Assembly: GCA_037157565.1 (NCBI GenBank)
Contig: JAZHRO010000013.1
Location: 74,083,501 to 74,147,500 of the forward strand
Length of the DNA: 64,000 bases
Source: Thalassia testudinum
Lineage: Eukaryota; Streptophyta; Magnoliopsida; Alismatales; Hydrocharitaceae
Reading direction: 5' to 3'
Shown: piece by piece, positions 1 through 12,577 of the stretch
How positions within the stretch are numbered: position 1 is the first letter of the stretch
How the letters are laid out: the number at the start of each line of letters is the position of its first letter
Translations under genes and position numbers: made by a program
The notes under the pieces: model-generated
Seen by the model: the letters and a program-made list of their open reading frames with translations, nothing else
What the model was told of the DNA's origin: nothing
Databases searched by the model: none

Positions 1-1050
1 AGGGGGTTGGGGGCTCCAACCATAGGGGCTGAGGAAGCGGAGCGGTTAACGGCACCTTTCACAGAGGTGGAAGCCCAGGATGCGGTCTGGGGGCTGAATG
101 CCAAGGGGTGTCTGGGATCGGACGACTTCCCGGTACCCTTTTTCAAAGAATTCTGGTCGCTGTTGAAAGAAGAAATCTTGCAGGTCTTGGCATAATTCAG
201 AGAAGGGAACATGGGCTTCAACATATTGAATAGGTTTTACATGTTCCTCCTGCCAAAGAGAGATGGGGCGAAGACGGTTGAGGACTACACGTCGATAGTG
301 CTGTCAAATGCGGCATATTTGATCATTGCGAAGATCTTGGCAAATAGGTTCAGAAGGGTGATTGGCAAGGTGATGTCGAAGGTACAGACCACCTTCATAC
401 CAGGGGGACACATCCTGGATGGCTATGTGGCGGTAATAGAGATCCTGGCACACTGGAGGAGGAGTGGAAGAAAGGCCTTTCTGTGGAAGGTAGATTTCGC
501 GAAGGCCTATGACTCGATGAAGTGGCCCTTCCTGTGGGCAGCTCTGGCTAAGAGGGGCTTTCCATAGATATGGATCGGATGGATGAAACAGTGTCACCAC
601 GGCATCCTTTTCGGTTCTCATTAACGGGAACCCGGCAGGAGGTCGGATATAGCCGAGGAGGGGCGTGAGACAGGGCTGTCTCCTAGCACCGTTGCTCTTT
701 GTGCTGGCAGCAAACGCATTGGCTAGGGCGACCGATAGAGCATGTGCAGGAGTGCTGTAGGGTTTCCCGGTGGGGGGAGGGGACGGTATCTTCGTCATGC
801 AATACACGGATGATACTCTCTTTGTTGAGAGGTCAGTGGCAGAGGCGAGAAGGTGCCGTATCATTCTGGTGATGTTCTGCGAAGCATCTGGTATGTGGAT
901 AAATTACTCCAAGTCCTCTTTTGTTCAATTCAACATGGAGGATGGGGAGGCTAGGAGGTGCTCAGAGGTGCTGGGGACAGGAGATGGGACCTTCCAATTC
1001 AGTATTTGGGGTTACCCCTGACAGATAGGAGGATCTTAGTGCAGGACTGG
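1..1050 (+). mobile_element. LINE (L1-type) reverse transcriptase fragment
   Basis: Decayed piece of a non-LTR retrotransposon ORF2. Three open stretches (7-195, 211-567, 770-1021) read as successive parts of one reverse transcriptase: the segment before the fingers with GSDDFPVPFFKEFW, then the LPKRDG and FAKAYDSMKWPFLW blocks, then the catalytic YxDD box as YTDD at 803-814. The protein closely resembles the RT of LINE B at 13592-14960, so the two are copies of one family. Endonuclease, ORF1 and the 3' zinc-binding part are missing; the left side runs off the window. Similarity to the LINE stops near 1050. Frameshifts at about 200 and 570-770 make it non-functional. Confidence 0.9.
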
Positions 1051-3733
1051 ACACCGATAGTGGAAATGGGATCCTCTCCTGTTATCTCCTGTTATAATTA
1101 ACAGCAACATAATTATAAGTTTAGGAGCAGCAGTTGTCTGCTGTTGGACGTGTCCCAAGTGTACTTGTGCACTTCCTATCGATATCACCAAGGTTCAATC
1201 CAGACTTCAGTGAATGAATAAGTTTGTGGATGCAATGAACGGAATGTGGGATATGAGCAAACCTGGGGTTCAGCTAATTTGATTTTGGTGTTTCATGTTG
1301 AATTTGAGCAGTACCTGAGTGAGCTTGGTTAGTAAGGGTTTGGATACATCATACATGTAGTAATGGGAAATGTTACTGTGGTTTTCTACAAACTAGTATT
1401 AAGTTATATTTGATGTCTTTATGCTGTTCTGGTATTGTTGCTGTCAATATCTGTACCTGAGTAGTGTCACTGCGTGTTTGTTGGCTATGATTTTGCTTGA
1501 GCATGTTTTAGTCATAGTGGAGTTTGCCTTGGAATATGAGCAAAAAACACAGTAACATGGTAAGTTTTGTAGAATTGAAATGGATAGTTGTCACACTATT
1601 AGTTTGAATCTTTTTGTTAGGATTTGAAACATTTCTGCCCTCATCCCTTCAAGTTACTGCTGTTTCTGCTGATGACAATTATTTACAAGTTCAGGGTTAC
1701 ATGGATCTGGTGTTGAAAATAGGTTGAATTTTGATTGTTTAATTTCGGAGCACATGTGCTCATGCATTATGGTTTTTAGGGAAGAGCTGAAGCCTTTTTT
1801 TGTTCTTTTCCTATGAGGATATTGTTTTTTAATGTCTATATTCTTCTAGCAAGGTATTATACCTGGTTTCCTACAGAGTTAACCCTCTCCATATGTTGTT
1901 ATTCACTCGAAGTCTCCTATCTGGGTTTATTTGAATTAGCTTCCAATTTTGCATCTCAAGTTGGAGGCAGGAAGATGTTATTTGTTGTTCCACCATCTTT
2001 GCTCTCTCCTCATCAAATTTTAGAGAACCACTATGTGATATTCAGTTGGATGGCTCATTGCATAGTGAGTATGTGGTATGCAGGAGAGCATACGATTTCA
2101 CTTTTTTTAGTTTAAATTAGAAAATAATCATTAAGCACCTCTTCAATTTGATAAAATTTGTATCATATGTCTGTTTGAAAAATTAATTACAAACACAAGC
2201 ATAAAGGCCATAGGACTGGACTTAACACAAGATCAAAATGCATCAAGTGCTATAACACAAAATAGACTCCTATTCCTTGAGTATTGGACTGCTAGAATAC
2301 AAAAAATAGCATCTTGAAGCAGAGAAAATTTAGAACCCAAATGCTCATCTAAACAAACAAGTGAAACCTGTAGCATACAATTCAGAAGGCTAAAGTTTCA
2401 TTCCAAGTTGGTTCCATCTTCAAAATGTACAATAAGGATATCTTCCTCATCATTCTCTCCATCTTAAAGTCAGCAGTGTACTTCGTTGAGAATATGCCTA
2501 GCTGGTCTGGACAATATGGTCCTACCGGCTTATGTGTCTGCCTAACAATATTCTCTTTAGTGCTTGAAACAATATTCTCTTCGGTGGTATGGCTGCAAGC
2601 CACATGTGGGCTCATACATCTTGAAGCTTGCTCCCCAGCAAGCAAATGTTTCCCAGGGCAGCTCTCGTGTAGTTCCCATGCTTGTGCCTAGGCGAGCCTA
2701 ATACTTCGAAGTGCGTAAACCAACCCAGTCTAACTTGTAAAAGTGGTTGGCTTGAGCCAGGTGGATCAGGTTTCTGACTAGTTGAACAAGTAGACTTTTT
2801 CCTACATGGTTTCTTATTTAGTATCAAGAAAGCACTACATCTTACTTTTCAAAAGAAATATTACATTTATGAACATATCTACTCATCATAATAAATGAGA
2901 AAAAAAAACAATTTATTCATGGAAAAGAACAGGTAATGTAAACTTTATAATAAAAACTTTGAAGCATTCATATTCTTATAAGTCAACAGGAAGTCTTTAG
3001 CAAAATATGATATAAGAATGTGAGATTGCATCTGAGTGACGTGAGCTAATTTGGGAAATTGGTTAGAAATTGTAAAATTTACTAACATAAGGGACATTTT
3101 GATTAAAAGTACCTATTATTTGCAAGTTGGGTCTTGTTAGGTTAGAGGTTCAGCCCGATCCAAGCTGAATTTTAATGGGCTACCAGCCCATTGATCCAAT
3201 CAAACCGGACTTGTTTAATAGTGTTGTGTGGTTGCTAGTTGAACTCTACTTGTTTGTCGTCCTTTCCTTGTGATGCTTCAAGTGTCCATATATGTTGCGT
3301 TTAGTCCACTAATTGTAAGGTTTTCAAATGCGTGTCGAATAATTTTTGCCATTTAATTGGCACACCAATTACTTTTCAAAAAAAAAATGGCACACCAATT
3401 AGCCTTGTATACGTGGAAAAATAAGAGGTCGGGGTGAAGGTTTGTTTAATCTCTTTAGCTATATTTCACTTAGAAGGCACTGAACAACTATTTAAATAAT
3501 TACTTAAATCATGAGAATTATGGCTATAGGTTTGTTTAATTAACCCATTTTCGTCCTTATTATTGTTTCGTGATATAATGATTGTAATGCAACTAACTAG
3601 CTTAATTAACTAAATTGGCAGCTTTAGTTTATTAGTCATAGTGATGTTGGGTTGTTTCTTTTATATTCTTTTGTTGCACAATGGGTTTAATATGATACAT
3701 GCGCTATTATGTGGTAAGTAGGGATGCAATAAT
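1051..3733. other. Non-coding stretch, no gene recognised
   Basis: AT-rich sequence with only short unconvincing open frames (for example 1813-2115 and 2382-2691 on both strands). No conserved protein motif, tRNA or LTR pair was seen. It could be intron or intergenic DNA; the 5' exons of the WD40-like gene at 23.2 kb have not been found and could lie here or upstream of the window. The last 18 bases (3716-3733) are the left target duplication of LINE A. Confidence 0.5.
3716..3733. repeat. Left target-site duplication of LINE A
   Basis: The 18-mer AAGTAGGGATGCAATAAT occurs here and again, without mismatch, at 17231-17248. The two copies bracket the LINE A remains plus everything nested inside them. 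Confidence 0.93.
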
Positions 3734-3784
3734 GAGTGAGGGTTGGGCTTCCTAACTCTTGTCCGAGAGTGATTTTGCTGTAAG

Positions 3785-4600
3785 ATGATGGGGCAGATGG
3801 GAGGATGTGAGAGGGATTGGTGGAGGGCAAGTGGGAAAGTGCATGGCGTTTGGTGTTTCCAATGTAGGGAGAGAGGCCATCATGCAGATGAATGTAGGGT
3901 CCTGGTGGTTTGCTTGTGGTGTTGGACATCAGTGAGCGATTTGCGGGAAGGTTGTGGGGTCAGATGATCACTGTGGGTTGTTGCCTTTGCCTCTGACCTT
4001 AGCTGTCGAGGTTGAGGCTTCGTGGACCTCAAAGTTTGCGAGGAATTGGGACTTCTTTGGTTCAGTTCTCGTTGGTGAGGTTGTGGAGGGGAGGCCCTCC
4101 TTGGCGGAGGTCGGGAAGGCTTTTGTTAAGGTGCGTGGACAATTAGTTAGGCCTTCATTGGTAGTTATTGACGAGCATAAGGCACTCCTTTCTTCAGTTG
4201 ATGTCGCCCTTTTTGGGAGGTTGTGTTTCAGTACAACCTTCGTCAGGGGTGGTTTCATGAGGTGGAGGTTGACTAATTCAGATGGGGCTCTGGATGTTAG
4301 ACCTAGAGTGAAGGCCCTTGTTAGGGTCTTCGTGGATGGGATTCTATTCTAATTGAGGTTGATCAAGACAATGGAGGAGGTGGTTTGTAGTTTTGAGAGA
4401 TTGAGGGCTTGTGAAAAATTTGTTCTGACCTCCTCAAGTCGGAGAAGTGTTGTTGCCGTTGTGGAGCTTGTGATCGGCCAAACGATGCTAGAGAAGATGG
4501 TGCTTAGGTCAGGGAGTCCTCATGGCTCATCTCTCATCATTGGAAGGAGGTTAGGGGGAGGTCGAGGTCTTACACGGAGGTGGTTTCCTTGTTGGTGAGG
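3785..4600 (+). pseudogene. LINE A ORF1 remnant with CCHC zinc knuckle
   Basis: Nucleic-acid-binding ORF1 protein of LINE A. A knuckle reading CFQCRERGHHADEC (C-x2-C-x4-H-x4-C) lies at 3854-3895; a second, damaged cysteine cluster follows it. Downstream frames 3954-4352 and 4353-4598 continue in a G-rich style like the rest of the element but match no domain I can name. The knuckle lies only about 120 bases from the element's 5' boundary, as it also does in LINE B. Several frameshifts and stops. Confidence 0.7.
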
Positions 4601-5479
4601 ACATCGATGTCGGAGAATATGCATCCTCCTACGAGTGGACCTCTAAAGATTGCTTGGAAGATTTGGGTTTTGCAAGCTCATGAGATGAAGGTGTGGTTCG
4701 AGGGGCAATTTCAGGGATGGTGGTATCTTCGGATGCAATTAGGGGGATATTTTTTTTTGAAAAGCGAGATTAGGGTGAGATCTGCAGGGGTTTTAAGAGC
4801 TTTGCTTTCAGCAGTTGTGCATCATGTGGAGGTGGGTGCTCTGGGTGAAATAAGTGGCCCATGCTCATCTGTAGAGGGTCACGTGACAACTTTAGTTGGA
4901 CCAGGTTTGGAGGAACATATGATTTTTGGCTTTTTCTAGGATGGGTTTGCCCTCTTTGGGTTGACGACTTACCCCTTTCTGTTTCTTGTTGTTCCCATTT
5001 TTTGTTGGTGGTTCCACATGGTTGTTTTATTCTATTTGTTATGCAGGAACCTTGTGTTGTGGTTGGAGTTGATTTTCTACCTTGTGCGGTGGTATTGTTG
5101 GTGCCAAGGGACAATCCTTTGGTGTTCGATTTGGATGGGTCGACGAGAGCCTCTTCGACAGGAGGGTGCAATTAGGCATATTCGAGTGTCGGGAACTTTC
5201 GAGCCTACAGAATGTCAGGGTGCATCGCTAGGTTTGTTTGGTTGTTCAGAGGTGGGTGATGCTCATGGCATGTTTAAGGCTCAGGTGTGGAATCAAAGTC
5301 CCTGGAGACTTGGCTTATCATTAAAACTTCAAGTTTTTTACAGGTGTCACAAATGGCGAAAGCTTTCGAATGATAAGAAGGGTGTCGTGGTGGTTTGATA
5401 GAGAGAGGTCATCGAGGTTGACATGAAGGTGGCTCCTATGGTTGGGGCTTGGTGCTAATCTCGGTAGGGGGTTCTTCGG

Positions 5480-6113
5480 TAGAAGGTTAACATTCTCTTG
5501 TGGAACACGAGGGGGCTTTAAAGTTTTGATCAATGGGGGGTCCTACTTCGTTATGCTTTAGAGTGGGGGGTGGACTTTGTGATGGTGTAGGAAATGAAGT
5601 TGGGAGTCATTGGAGCCTTATGTGAAAAGGTAGCTTGGTGGTAGGTTGTTTGGATTGTTTTTGGAAGTTGATTTGGCTGGAAGGTTTGGTGGTATGCTTA
5701 TTATGCGGAAGGGGATTTGATTTCTAGTCAGGTTGAGTAGGTGGTCCTTCTAGTGTTTGTCTAGGGTCTTCACTAGAATTTTTGATGGGACATTGTTGGT
5801 GCTCACTATGTTGTTTGGATCGTGTGATGATGAGGATGGAATGCACTTCTTGGAGGAATTGAGGTAGCTGGGTAGCTTTGTTGATGGCAGATCATGGCTT
5901 ATTGGTGGGGAATTCAATGTAACTTTGACGTCGAAGGATCAACTTGATGGTAGGGGAGAGTGCTCCTTGGAAGGGTTTGTAGATTTGGTGGTTGATCTGG
6001 AGCTCATTGATCTACCAACTGGTGGGGTCCATTTCATGTGGGGAAACAATGCTGGGGTGAATTTTAAGCTTGATATGTTCCTGTGCTCAGATCCCATGGC
6101 TAAGTGGTTCTAG
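5480..6113 (+). pseudogene. LINE A endonuclease (APE-type) remnant
   Basis: Part of ORF2, the nuclease that nicks target DNA. A WNTRGL-like start is readable near 5500, followed by GEFNVT (normally GDFN) near 5910 and the block FMWGNNAGVNFKLDMFL in the frame 5925-6113, which matches the family's substrate-binding and S-x-LDRFL region. Numerous stop codons lie between these blocks. The RT that should follow is reduced to a small piece near 6830 (GSLGLDGFPIFFYKEF). Confidence 0.75.
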
Positions 6114-6919
6114 ATGGCAGATGTGCATGCTAAATCGAGGCTTTTTTCATATCAAACACCGCTATTATAGGGCTCAAATGAAAATGCAAGATTTGCATCA
6201 TACTTCAAATTTGAATAGTTGTGGCTTTTGGAACCGGGTTTAAGGAGATGATCAATCAAGAATGGAATGATGGGTAGATCTCAGGGCCGGCAACTAATAT
6301 TTTTGTAAAGTTGAGATCTAGGTTCATCTCATTTAAGAGGGAGGTTTGGGATAGGAGGGAGAAAGCTTGCTTGGAGGTCCTTTAGGGTGTTGATAGGTTG
6401 GATTGGCTTGAAGATTCAAGAGATTTGATGTCAAATGAAATGGAGGAGTGCCAAAAGATGCAAGGGGTTGTCGCTAGGGAGGACCACAAGAAGTAGATGG
6501 CCTGGAGATAGCATTCTAGTCTTCTAGGTAGTTGTGGCTAAGGTAAGGTGATGCAAATACCAGTTTTTTCCATCTTGCTGCAAGTTTGCGACAACGTTCA
6601 AATTTGATTTCCTGTGTTAAGGTGGATGATGTCTTCTTGAATAGACAATAGATTGCACGTGCTCATAGTCTGCATTATTGATTTTACTATAAGGAGCCCA
6701 AGGCAATGGGAGTTGTTTGACTTGTAGGTTTTTGTGCTTGGTATAGTTGCAATGGAGTTGTTTAGGAGAGGCCTCATGGAGGAGCTCTTTGTTGCTGTTA
6801 AGGGCTTGTGGGTGGAAGGTTCACTTGGCTTGGATGGTTTCCCAATTTTTTTTTATAAGGAGTTTTAGGATGTGATACATGTTGAATTTTTAGCTGTGTT
6901 AGGAGTTCTTTGTGGGTGG

Positions 6920-7506
6920 CTCATGAAATGTGAGATAGATCAATGAGAAACAGAATAGTATTGGAACTGATAAGAAAATCAGGGCTCTAGTTATTTGACC
7001 ATTTATATTAGTTCATTATATACTACCATGTAATCTAAATCATATCTTCTATCACCAAGTGCATCTTTGGTGATTGTATTTGTGATTTCATGTCTTGAGA
7101 TCGTAAGAAGTGTAATTGGTTGATTCACAAAATATGAGGCATGTCAATGAGAAAAAGAAGAGTTTTGGAGTAGAGAGCATGTTGAAATTGATAAGAAAAT
7201 CAGTGCAACTAAGGCATGATTTCAATTGTCAATAATATGCAACGAAAATATCTATGAACATTCTTTTAATATATGACTTTGTCGATATGCGACTAGTGCA
7301 TTTCTATTATGTTTTCATTCAAAATTTATGATTTTCATCTTCTAGGCATTTCTTCATGGTGTATAGTTATTAAAATGTTAGTTTCATAAAATTTGTGACA
7401 CTTTGGACTTTTCTGAGTGATTTCCCTAAAATTCACCGATATTAGTGATATATCCTCGATACATTTCTTTTTTGAATTGTTGATACGATATTGATATCAA
7501 TATTTA
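6920..7506. other. AT-rich sequence replacing the RT core of LINE A
   Basis: LINE similarity stops near 6920 and returns at 7507. The 0.6 kb between has no RT motif. It contains two diverged copies of a short segment (CAATGAGAAACAGAATAG near 6943 and CAATGAGAAAAAGAAGAG near 7144, each followed by GATAAGAAAATCAG). It may be a small insertion combined with deletion of about 1 kb of RT. No target duplication was recognised. Confidence 0.45.
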
Positions 7507-8378
7507 AAACTTGATGAGGGCACCTTGTGGAGTAGTGTCATGCGTGATGCTTATGGGCGGTCACTTGCTTGGGAGGAGAGAAGAATGGTGGCGTGTGTGG
7601 CATTGGGCTTTTGGAGGGGTTTGATGGTGGTAACAGAGTGAATTAGGCAATTTTTTGAGCCAAGGTTGGGGGTGGTTGGACTTTGAAATTGTGGGAAAAT
7701 GATTGGACTGGTGAAGGGAGTCTTGCCATGAGGTTTCCTTGGTGTATGCTTTGTCTCCACTCAAGTACATAATGGTTGATGAGGATTAGGATGGGTAGAT
7801 GATTAGAGGTATTGGGTCTTGGGTGTCTTCCTTTGATGGAGCTTTGCCTGACTCTTGAGTTGATGAGGTGTAGGAGATGTTTTGTGTTCTTGATGCCTTG
7901 GTGCCAACTGCTGGAACACCTGATTGCATGGCGTGGGCCATTGCTAATTTTACAACTAAGAAGGTTTACTGGCCGTTGAGGGGTGTGGTGGCATTGAAAG
8001 ATGGGTGCCTGGGCTTTGATTGCTCCATTGTTCGGAAGATGAAGGTGCCCCTAAATGTTAAAACTTTTATGTGGTTGTTGAGGAGGAAGACTCCCTACCA
8101 AGGTACTGTTAGAAGATGGCTACCAAATTGTGATACTGTGTGCCCCCTTTGTGGGGTGGATGATGAGAATGGAGAAATTTTTTTGATGAGATGTGGTCTT
8201 TTGAGGGATCATTTTTTGTCCTTGGGATTGCAAGTGTGGCAGGGAAGGGACTCCATGGATGCTTGGAGGTCTTTTCTAGTGGGTAGGATGATGAGATGGT
8301 TGCGGCATTATGGGTTTTATGGTTACAATGGAATCGTTCTATTTTTAAGGGTGAAAGGGTGTGGTTAGAAAATGTGGC
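7507..8378 (+). pseudogene. LINE A ORF2 C-terminus, zf-RVT domain
   Basis: C-terminal zinc-binding domain that follows the RT in plant LINE ORF2 proteins. The frame 7877-8368 shows the usual order: KMKVPLNVKTFMWLLRRKTP, then CPLCG with ENGEIFLMRCGLL. The frame is open for 163 codons and is the best-preserved part of LINE A. It is cut at 8378 by the LTR element; the remaining 3' tail of the LINE resumes at 17090. Confidence 0.85.
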
Positions 8379-8825
8379 TGTGAGGATTTGGGTGCTAGCA
8401 GGACGTGGTGACTCTTTCATGTAGAGAGAAAATGTAGTAGCAGTAGGCTGCTGTTAGTGTTGGTGCACGCAAAACAGAGAGAGAGAGAGTAGAGAGGACA
8501 ACCGACGATGAGAGAGAGGAGAGGAGAGAGAGGGAGTGTTTGCTTTGTAGGAAAATATAATGTATTCAACTCAAAGGAAATTACATAAAGTTCTCTCTTT
8601 ATATAGAGAGCTAATCCTAATTTCTAACTAACGAAACAAACTCAATCAAATCTCCTAAAATAAGGAAATAACATATTCCTTTAACAACTTGACTAATTGA
8701 CATATTAGCATACTAAAAAGCAAAACTTGAACTTTAAGTAAACCCAAAAAACCCCTAAGGGCCTGCGCCCCTTGGAAGGACTCAGGACTTGTCACGTGGC
8801 ACTGCCATGTGGCACTGATTCTCCA
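8379..8825 (-). repeat. 3' LTR of the copia-like element
   Basis: 447 bp, paired with 16669-17089. It contains a GA-rich tract near 8475-8540 and a minus-strand TATA box CTATATAAAG at 8597-8606. The partner LTR has lost this box, which reads CTATTAAGAG there. Confidence 0.9.
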
Positions 8826-8827
8826 TA

Positions 8828-8836
8828 CTCTCCTTT
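8828..8836 (-). other. Polypurine tract of the copia-like element
   Basis: Minus-strand AAAGGAGAG lies three bases before the 3' LTR, the expected place for plus-strand priming in an LTR retrotransposon. Confidence 0.7.
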
Positions 8837-9002
8837 AAGTTGAGGTCGGGAGGACGATGACTTGCTGCACTTTGTGATAGGGCTAGTCTCCACCACTCTT
8901 CATCTTTATCAAGCTCTATCTTTTTTTGGTAGGAGTTACTGTGTAGCCTTTAGCGGCCTCCAAAGTTGTTGCCTCATAGGCAACATGAATAGTTGTCATG
9001 AT

Positions 9003-9909
9003 CAAGGTCTTAAAAAATGCGAGGCGGTACCGAGGCAGTTTGCCTTCATTGAGGCGAGGCGTAAGCCTCTAGGCGGTCGAGGCGTAAGCCTCAGGATTTG
9101 TATAAAAAACATAAAAAAATGAAACAACCAACATATAATTCACTTAAAAGCTCAAAATCCTAACAACCAAGCTCTACCAAGATCCAAAAGTTTCCCCTCA
9201 AACCCTAAAGCACACTTCAAAACTTATCCTAAATATATTTGACAATGGTGAAATACAACCAAGTAAACCAAAAAAAAAAAATTTTAACACAAAACCCTAA
9301 GCACCTTGGTGATCAATACAAATGCACAGTAAACCAACAATGATGAAACATACAATCCATAGTAAATCCAAATTTGTATTTCATGTAAACCCAAACACAA
9401 TACAAATGTATGTATTGTGATCCAAACACCCAAATTTGTATTTCATGATGATCAATACAAATGCACCTTTGCGCAGTAAACCAACAAAATCCTAAGCACC
9501 TCTGCGCATCACCTCGGCTTTAATATAAAGAGCATCACGTTTGATTTGTTACCTAAGCAAAGCCCTAAGCACCTTTGTGTAGTAACCCCCAAGCAAAACA
9601 GCCATCTCAAACCAACTTGGACCACCGGCGATGCTCCTCCTCTGACGCTGCTGTAGCAGCTGCAGCACCGGAGATGCTCCTCCTCCGACGCTACTGCAGC
9701 AGCTGCACCACCGCTTGAAGACCGATCGAACAAATCTTGATTCGCTGGCTTCGGTCTCAGCTGAGGTGATGCCTCATGTGCGCCTCACCGCCTCGACTAC
9801 CTTAGACCGCCTCGGTTCAACTGAGGCGCATGCCTCTGGTATGCAGCTTGAGGCTACCGCCTCGAGGCATATGCCTTTATAGCCTCGAGGTACATTTTTT
9901 AAAACCATG
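9003..9909. mobile_element. Non-autonomous hAT-like DNA transposon
   Basis: About 907 bp with imperfect terminal inverted repeats, CAAGGTCTTAAAAAATG on the left and, read inward from the right, CATGGTTTTAAAAAATG (15 of 17 match). Both ends continue into GAGGCG/GCCTC-rich subterminal repeats (9016-9095 and 9755-9895). Eight-base flanks are GTCATGAT (8995-9002) and GTTGTGAT (9910-9917), differing by two transitions. An 8-bp duplication fits hAT elements. No transposase. Near 9620-9720 a roughly 50-bp GC-rich unit (GATGCTCCTCCTC...GCAGCAGCTG) is repeated twice. Confidence 0.75.
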
Positions 9910-9917
9910 GTTGTGAT

Positions 9918-10659
9918 AGCCTTTGTCGTATTCTCCTTTTCATCTTGAAACATGGCTTTACTTCACGTGTGAGGTGCCAGTAGCCCTACATGTTCCAAAC
10001 TTGTCCCAATAATGGTCTTGCGTATGATTGGTGCGCTCGTAATGTTGTCACGGTGGATAGACTTGACTCAAGCCTCGACCATGTCCTCTTCTATGTCTTG
10101 CGCCTCCATTGAAGGTAGCCATAGTGGTTTTTTCAGACACCACAACTCTACTGGAACCTGCATCTGGTTATCTGAGCTTCTTGAGACGACTATAAATCGT
10201 CTCAAGATCCAACTCATCCAGTGCTAGGATCTGATCACATGCCGGTTGATTTTGGGGATGCAACCCTGACAAGAATCTCGCGGCTGGCCATCTTTCTTGT
10301 ACAATGGCCTACTTGTCACAGTAGATAGGCTCACACATCTCCAGTTCTTCAAAAAGTGCCACCATCTTTAAGTAGTACTTGTCAAGGTGAGATCCCCTTG
10401 ACTAATTGTCTAGATGTGGGTATAAATGTAGGTGATGTGGGAGTTGCTTGACTTATTGGAGTACGTCTTCTCCAAGGACTTTGATATCTCGTGTGCCGAC
10501 TTCCTGTATAACATATTGGAGGCAATGGATTAATCGATTGAATTCATCCACCAATTCATCTCCAAGTACTCTTTCTCCCACTTCTTTGTCGAGTTGTTGG
10601 ACTCGGGCTCCTCTCATAGGATATGCAACTTGTCATGGTCGCCTTCAAAGATCTTGAAT
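9918..10659 (-). pseudogene. Copia-like gag remnant, main part
   Basis: Capsid (gag) gene of the minus-strand LTR element. Reading down from 10659 one frame carries blocks typical of copia gag: an N-terminal segment rich in W, a middle block, then RFLSGLHPQNQPACDQIL and a short YSRL segment near 10200-10270. About half a dozen in-frame stops break it. The first part of the gene lies at 16171-16290, on the far side of LINE B, in the same frame. No protease, integrase or RT follows, so the element depended on others for movement. Confidence 0.7.
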
Positions 10660-10672
10660 AACCTCGCCCATA
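10660..10672. repeat. Left target-site duplication of LINE B
   Basis: AACCTCGCCCATA here and AACCTTGCCCATA at 16158-16170, 12 of 13 bases alike. The gag frame of the host LTR element continues from one side to the other once LINE B and one copy are disregarded, which supports this boundary. Confidence 0.88.
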
Positions 10673-10700
10673 ATGCCTTGCATAACTGTTTAACTGCTTA

Positions 10701-12540
10701 GTGCCAGATCAAATCGTAGGGGATGTCCACGAAACACATAGTGTGCGTGGGGGGGATGGGAGTCAGGGCTGGACTCTGGTCGTGGGGAGGGCGAGGAAGA
10801 GGAAGGTGGCACTGGAGGTGGTCTGCTTCAAGTGTAGAGGGTCGGGGTATTTGGTGTGGGACTGTAGGGACCCGATGTGCAGCCTTCGGTGTGGGGAGTC
10901 GGGCCACCGAAGGGTGTCTTGTGCAAAGGAGCTACGGAGGGACGCCTAACTCTTCTGACCACAGGGCCTCCACTTCGACCAACGGTGCTCCCTCTGGCGT
11001 TGGCCTTGGTAGGTGTGGTGGCGGAGGGTCGCGTGGGGCTGAAAAGACTTGGAGGTCGAGGTGGGTAGGTCGCTGAGGGGCTGATCGTTTGGACTGAGGT
11101 TGAAGATGATGGGGGAGGGAAAGTTCTTACTAGTGGGGGCGTCATCGGAGATGGCGGAGCGACTCCTCTTCAAGGAGCTTCCATGCTTGGGAGGCGTGGT
11201 TAGATGGTGATGGGCGGTGAGGTCAGATGGCGTGATCAGGGAGCGGTCGTTGCGGAAGGTGGAGATGGTGGTAGACTTGGAGGGTGTACCTTTGTTTCTC
11301 CGCACTAGACAGGTTGTTGAGGTGACCCCTGCGGTGGTGCGAGGGACTCGGCCTTGACGGAGGGCATCTCGGGTCGATGCGAGTCGCAGTGGAGCTGCGA
11401 CTAGGCATGACACTCCGGAGGAAGGTGGCGTTGTGTTTGGGAAGTGCGTTGTGGGTCGTGTTGGTGAAGTTGGTGAAGAGGGGTCCGAGATCCTTTGTGG
11501 AGGTGTAGTAGCTGACCAGAGGTCTTACATTGGGGGGAGGCGTTCCGGTGAACAGGGCGGTATGGAGACCAAAGGTCGTCGGAGGGGGAGGCATATCGTG
11601 GGCTGAGTCAGCAGCGCCAGAGTTGGTGCTGGGTGTGCGCATACCCCTCGAGGCGCAGCGTTCGAGGGGCGTGATGGCTGAAGGCGGTCTGGGGGTTGAG
11701 GAGTGGATGATCAATGTGGAGCGAGGTTTAGCAGGCTGCATGTGGCTTGTTGGGGAAGTCGGGGGGCCGTGCAGGGTCGTCGAGGCGATGTAGCGAGGGG
11801 AGCAGAAGGGAGCTTCGAGGGAGTGAGGTGCATTAAAGGGCAAACGGCTCTCGAGGGAGGAGGCGCGGCGCTATAGGGTTTTTAAGGTGGAGGGGGGGGG
11901 GGGGTTCGGATCTGGGTCCGAATCCATACTTGGACTTGGTACCCCTTCTCTCCTCTTTTAATGGATCGCGAAGGGTCCCTTCGAAGTAGGCGTGCAGCGA
12001 TTGCTTCATGTTGAGCAGAGGGGAGCAGAGCATGGGAGTTGGGCGGCGACAACCATCCTCGGCAAGAGTGAAGGCGAGATCAGAACGACCAAGCTCCTTC
12101 ATTAGAGGATGGAGAGGATATGGTTGGTGACGCAGGGACCCCCCATGACGCGAGGGGTGTCTCCTAGAGCTTCTTTGACGTCGACGAACCCCCTGACATG
12201 TGGAGGAGGTCCGCGGGGCGATGCGAGACCTTGCCGAAGGAGCGAGGGCGAGTTAGGTGATGCTACCCTCGACGATGGCGGTGGCTGGCGCATCTCGGAG
12301 GGGGAGGGACCCTCTGCGGTGCAGGGGCCTCGCAGGGAGGCACAGATAGTAGGGGCTGTGGTGGAGCTGGTGCGGTTGGAGGGGGTGTTGAGGCTACGAG
12401 GGGCCGATCGGGCGGTGACGAGGGGGAGGGGTTTGTGGAAGGTGTGAAAGTGGCAGGGAGGGGGAATGGGGAGCTAGGGGAGGCCTGGGTTGATGGTTGC
12501 GGGGTGGGGGAGGTGGAGTGGGTGGCTGAGGGGGCTGGCT
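10701..12540 (+). pseudogene. LINE B ORF1 with two CCHC zinc knuckles
   Basis: Nucleic-acid-binding protein of LINE B. In the frame 10701-10949 two knuckles follow one another: CFKCRGSGYLVWDC (the histidine of the first is replaced by tyrosine) and CSLRCGESGHRRVSC (one extra residue in the first gap). The rest (to about 12540) is GC-rich with long open frames on both strands, a result of base composition; no domain was recognised. The same knuckle pair occurs in the minus-strand relic at 55402-55500, so this ORF1 type is repeated in the window. Confidence 0.7.
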
Positions 12541-12577
12541 TCAGTCGTGTGGGAAGGGAAGGTGCGATTGGTGTCCC

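Noticed and set aside
304..864. Long minus-strand open frame across the first LINE fragment
   Set aside because: It is the antisense of recognisable RT blocks and has no motif of its own.
10946..12447. Several long open frames on both strands in GC-rich LINE B ORF1
   Set aside because: GC-rich composition lowers stop frequency; the minus-strand frames are Pro/Ser/Thr-rich without domains and oppose the LINE's direction.
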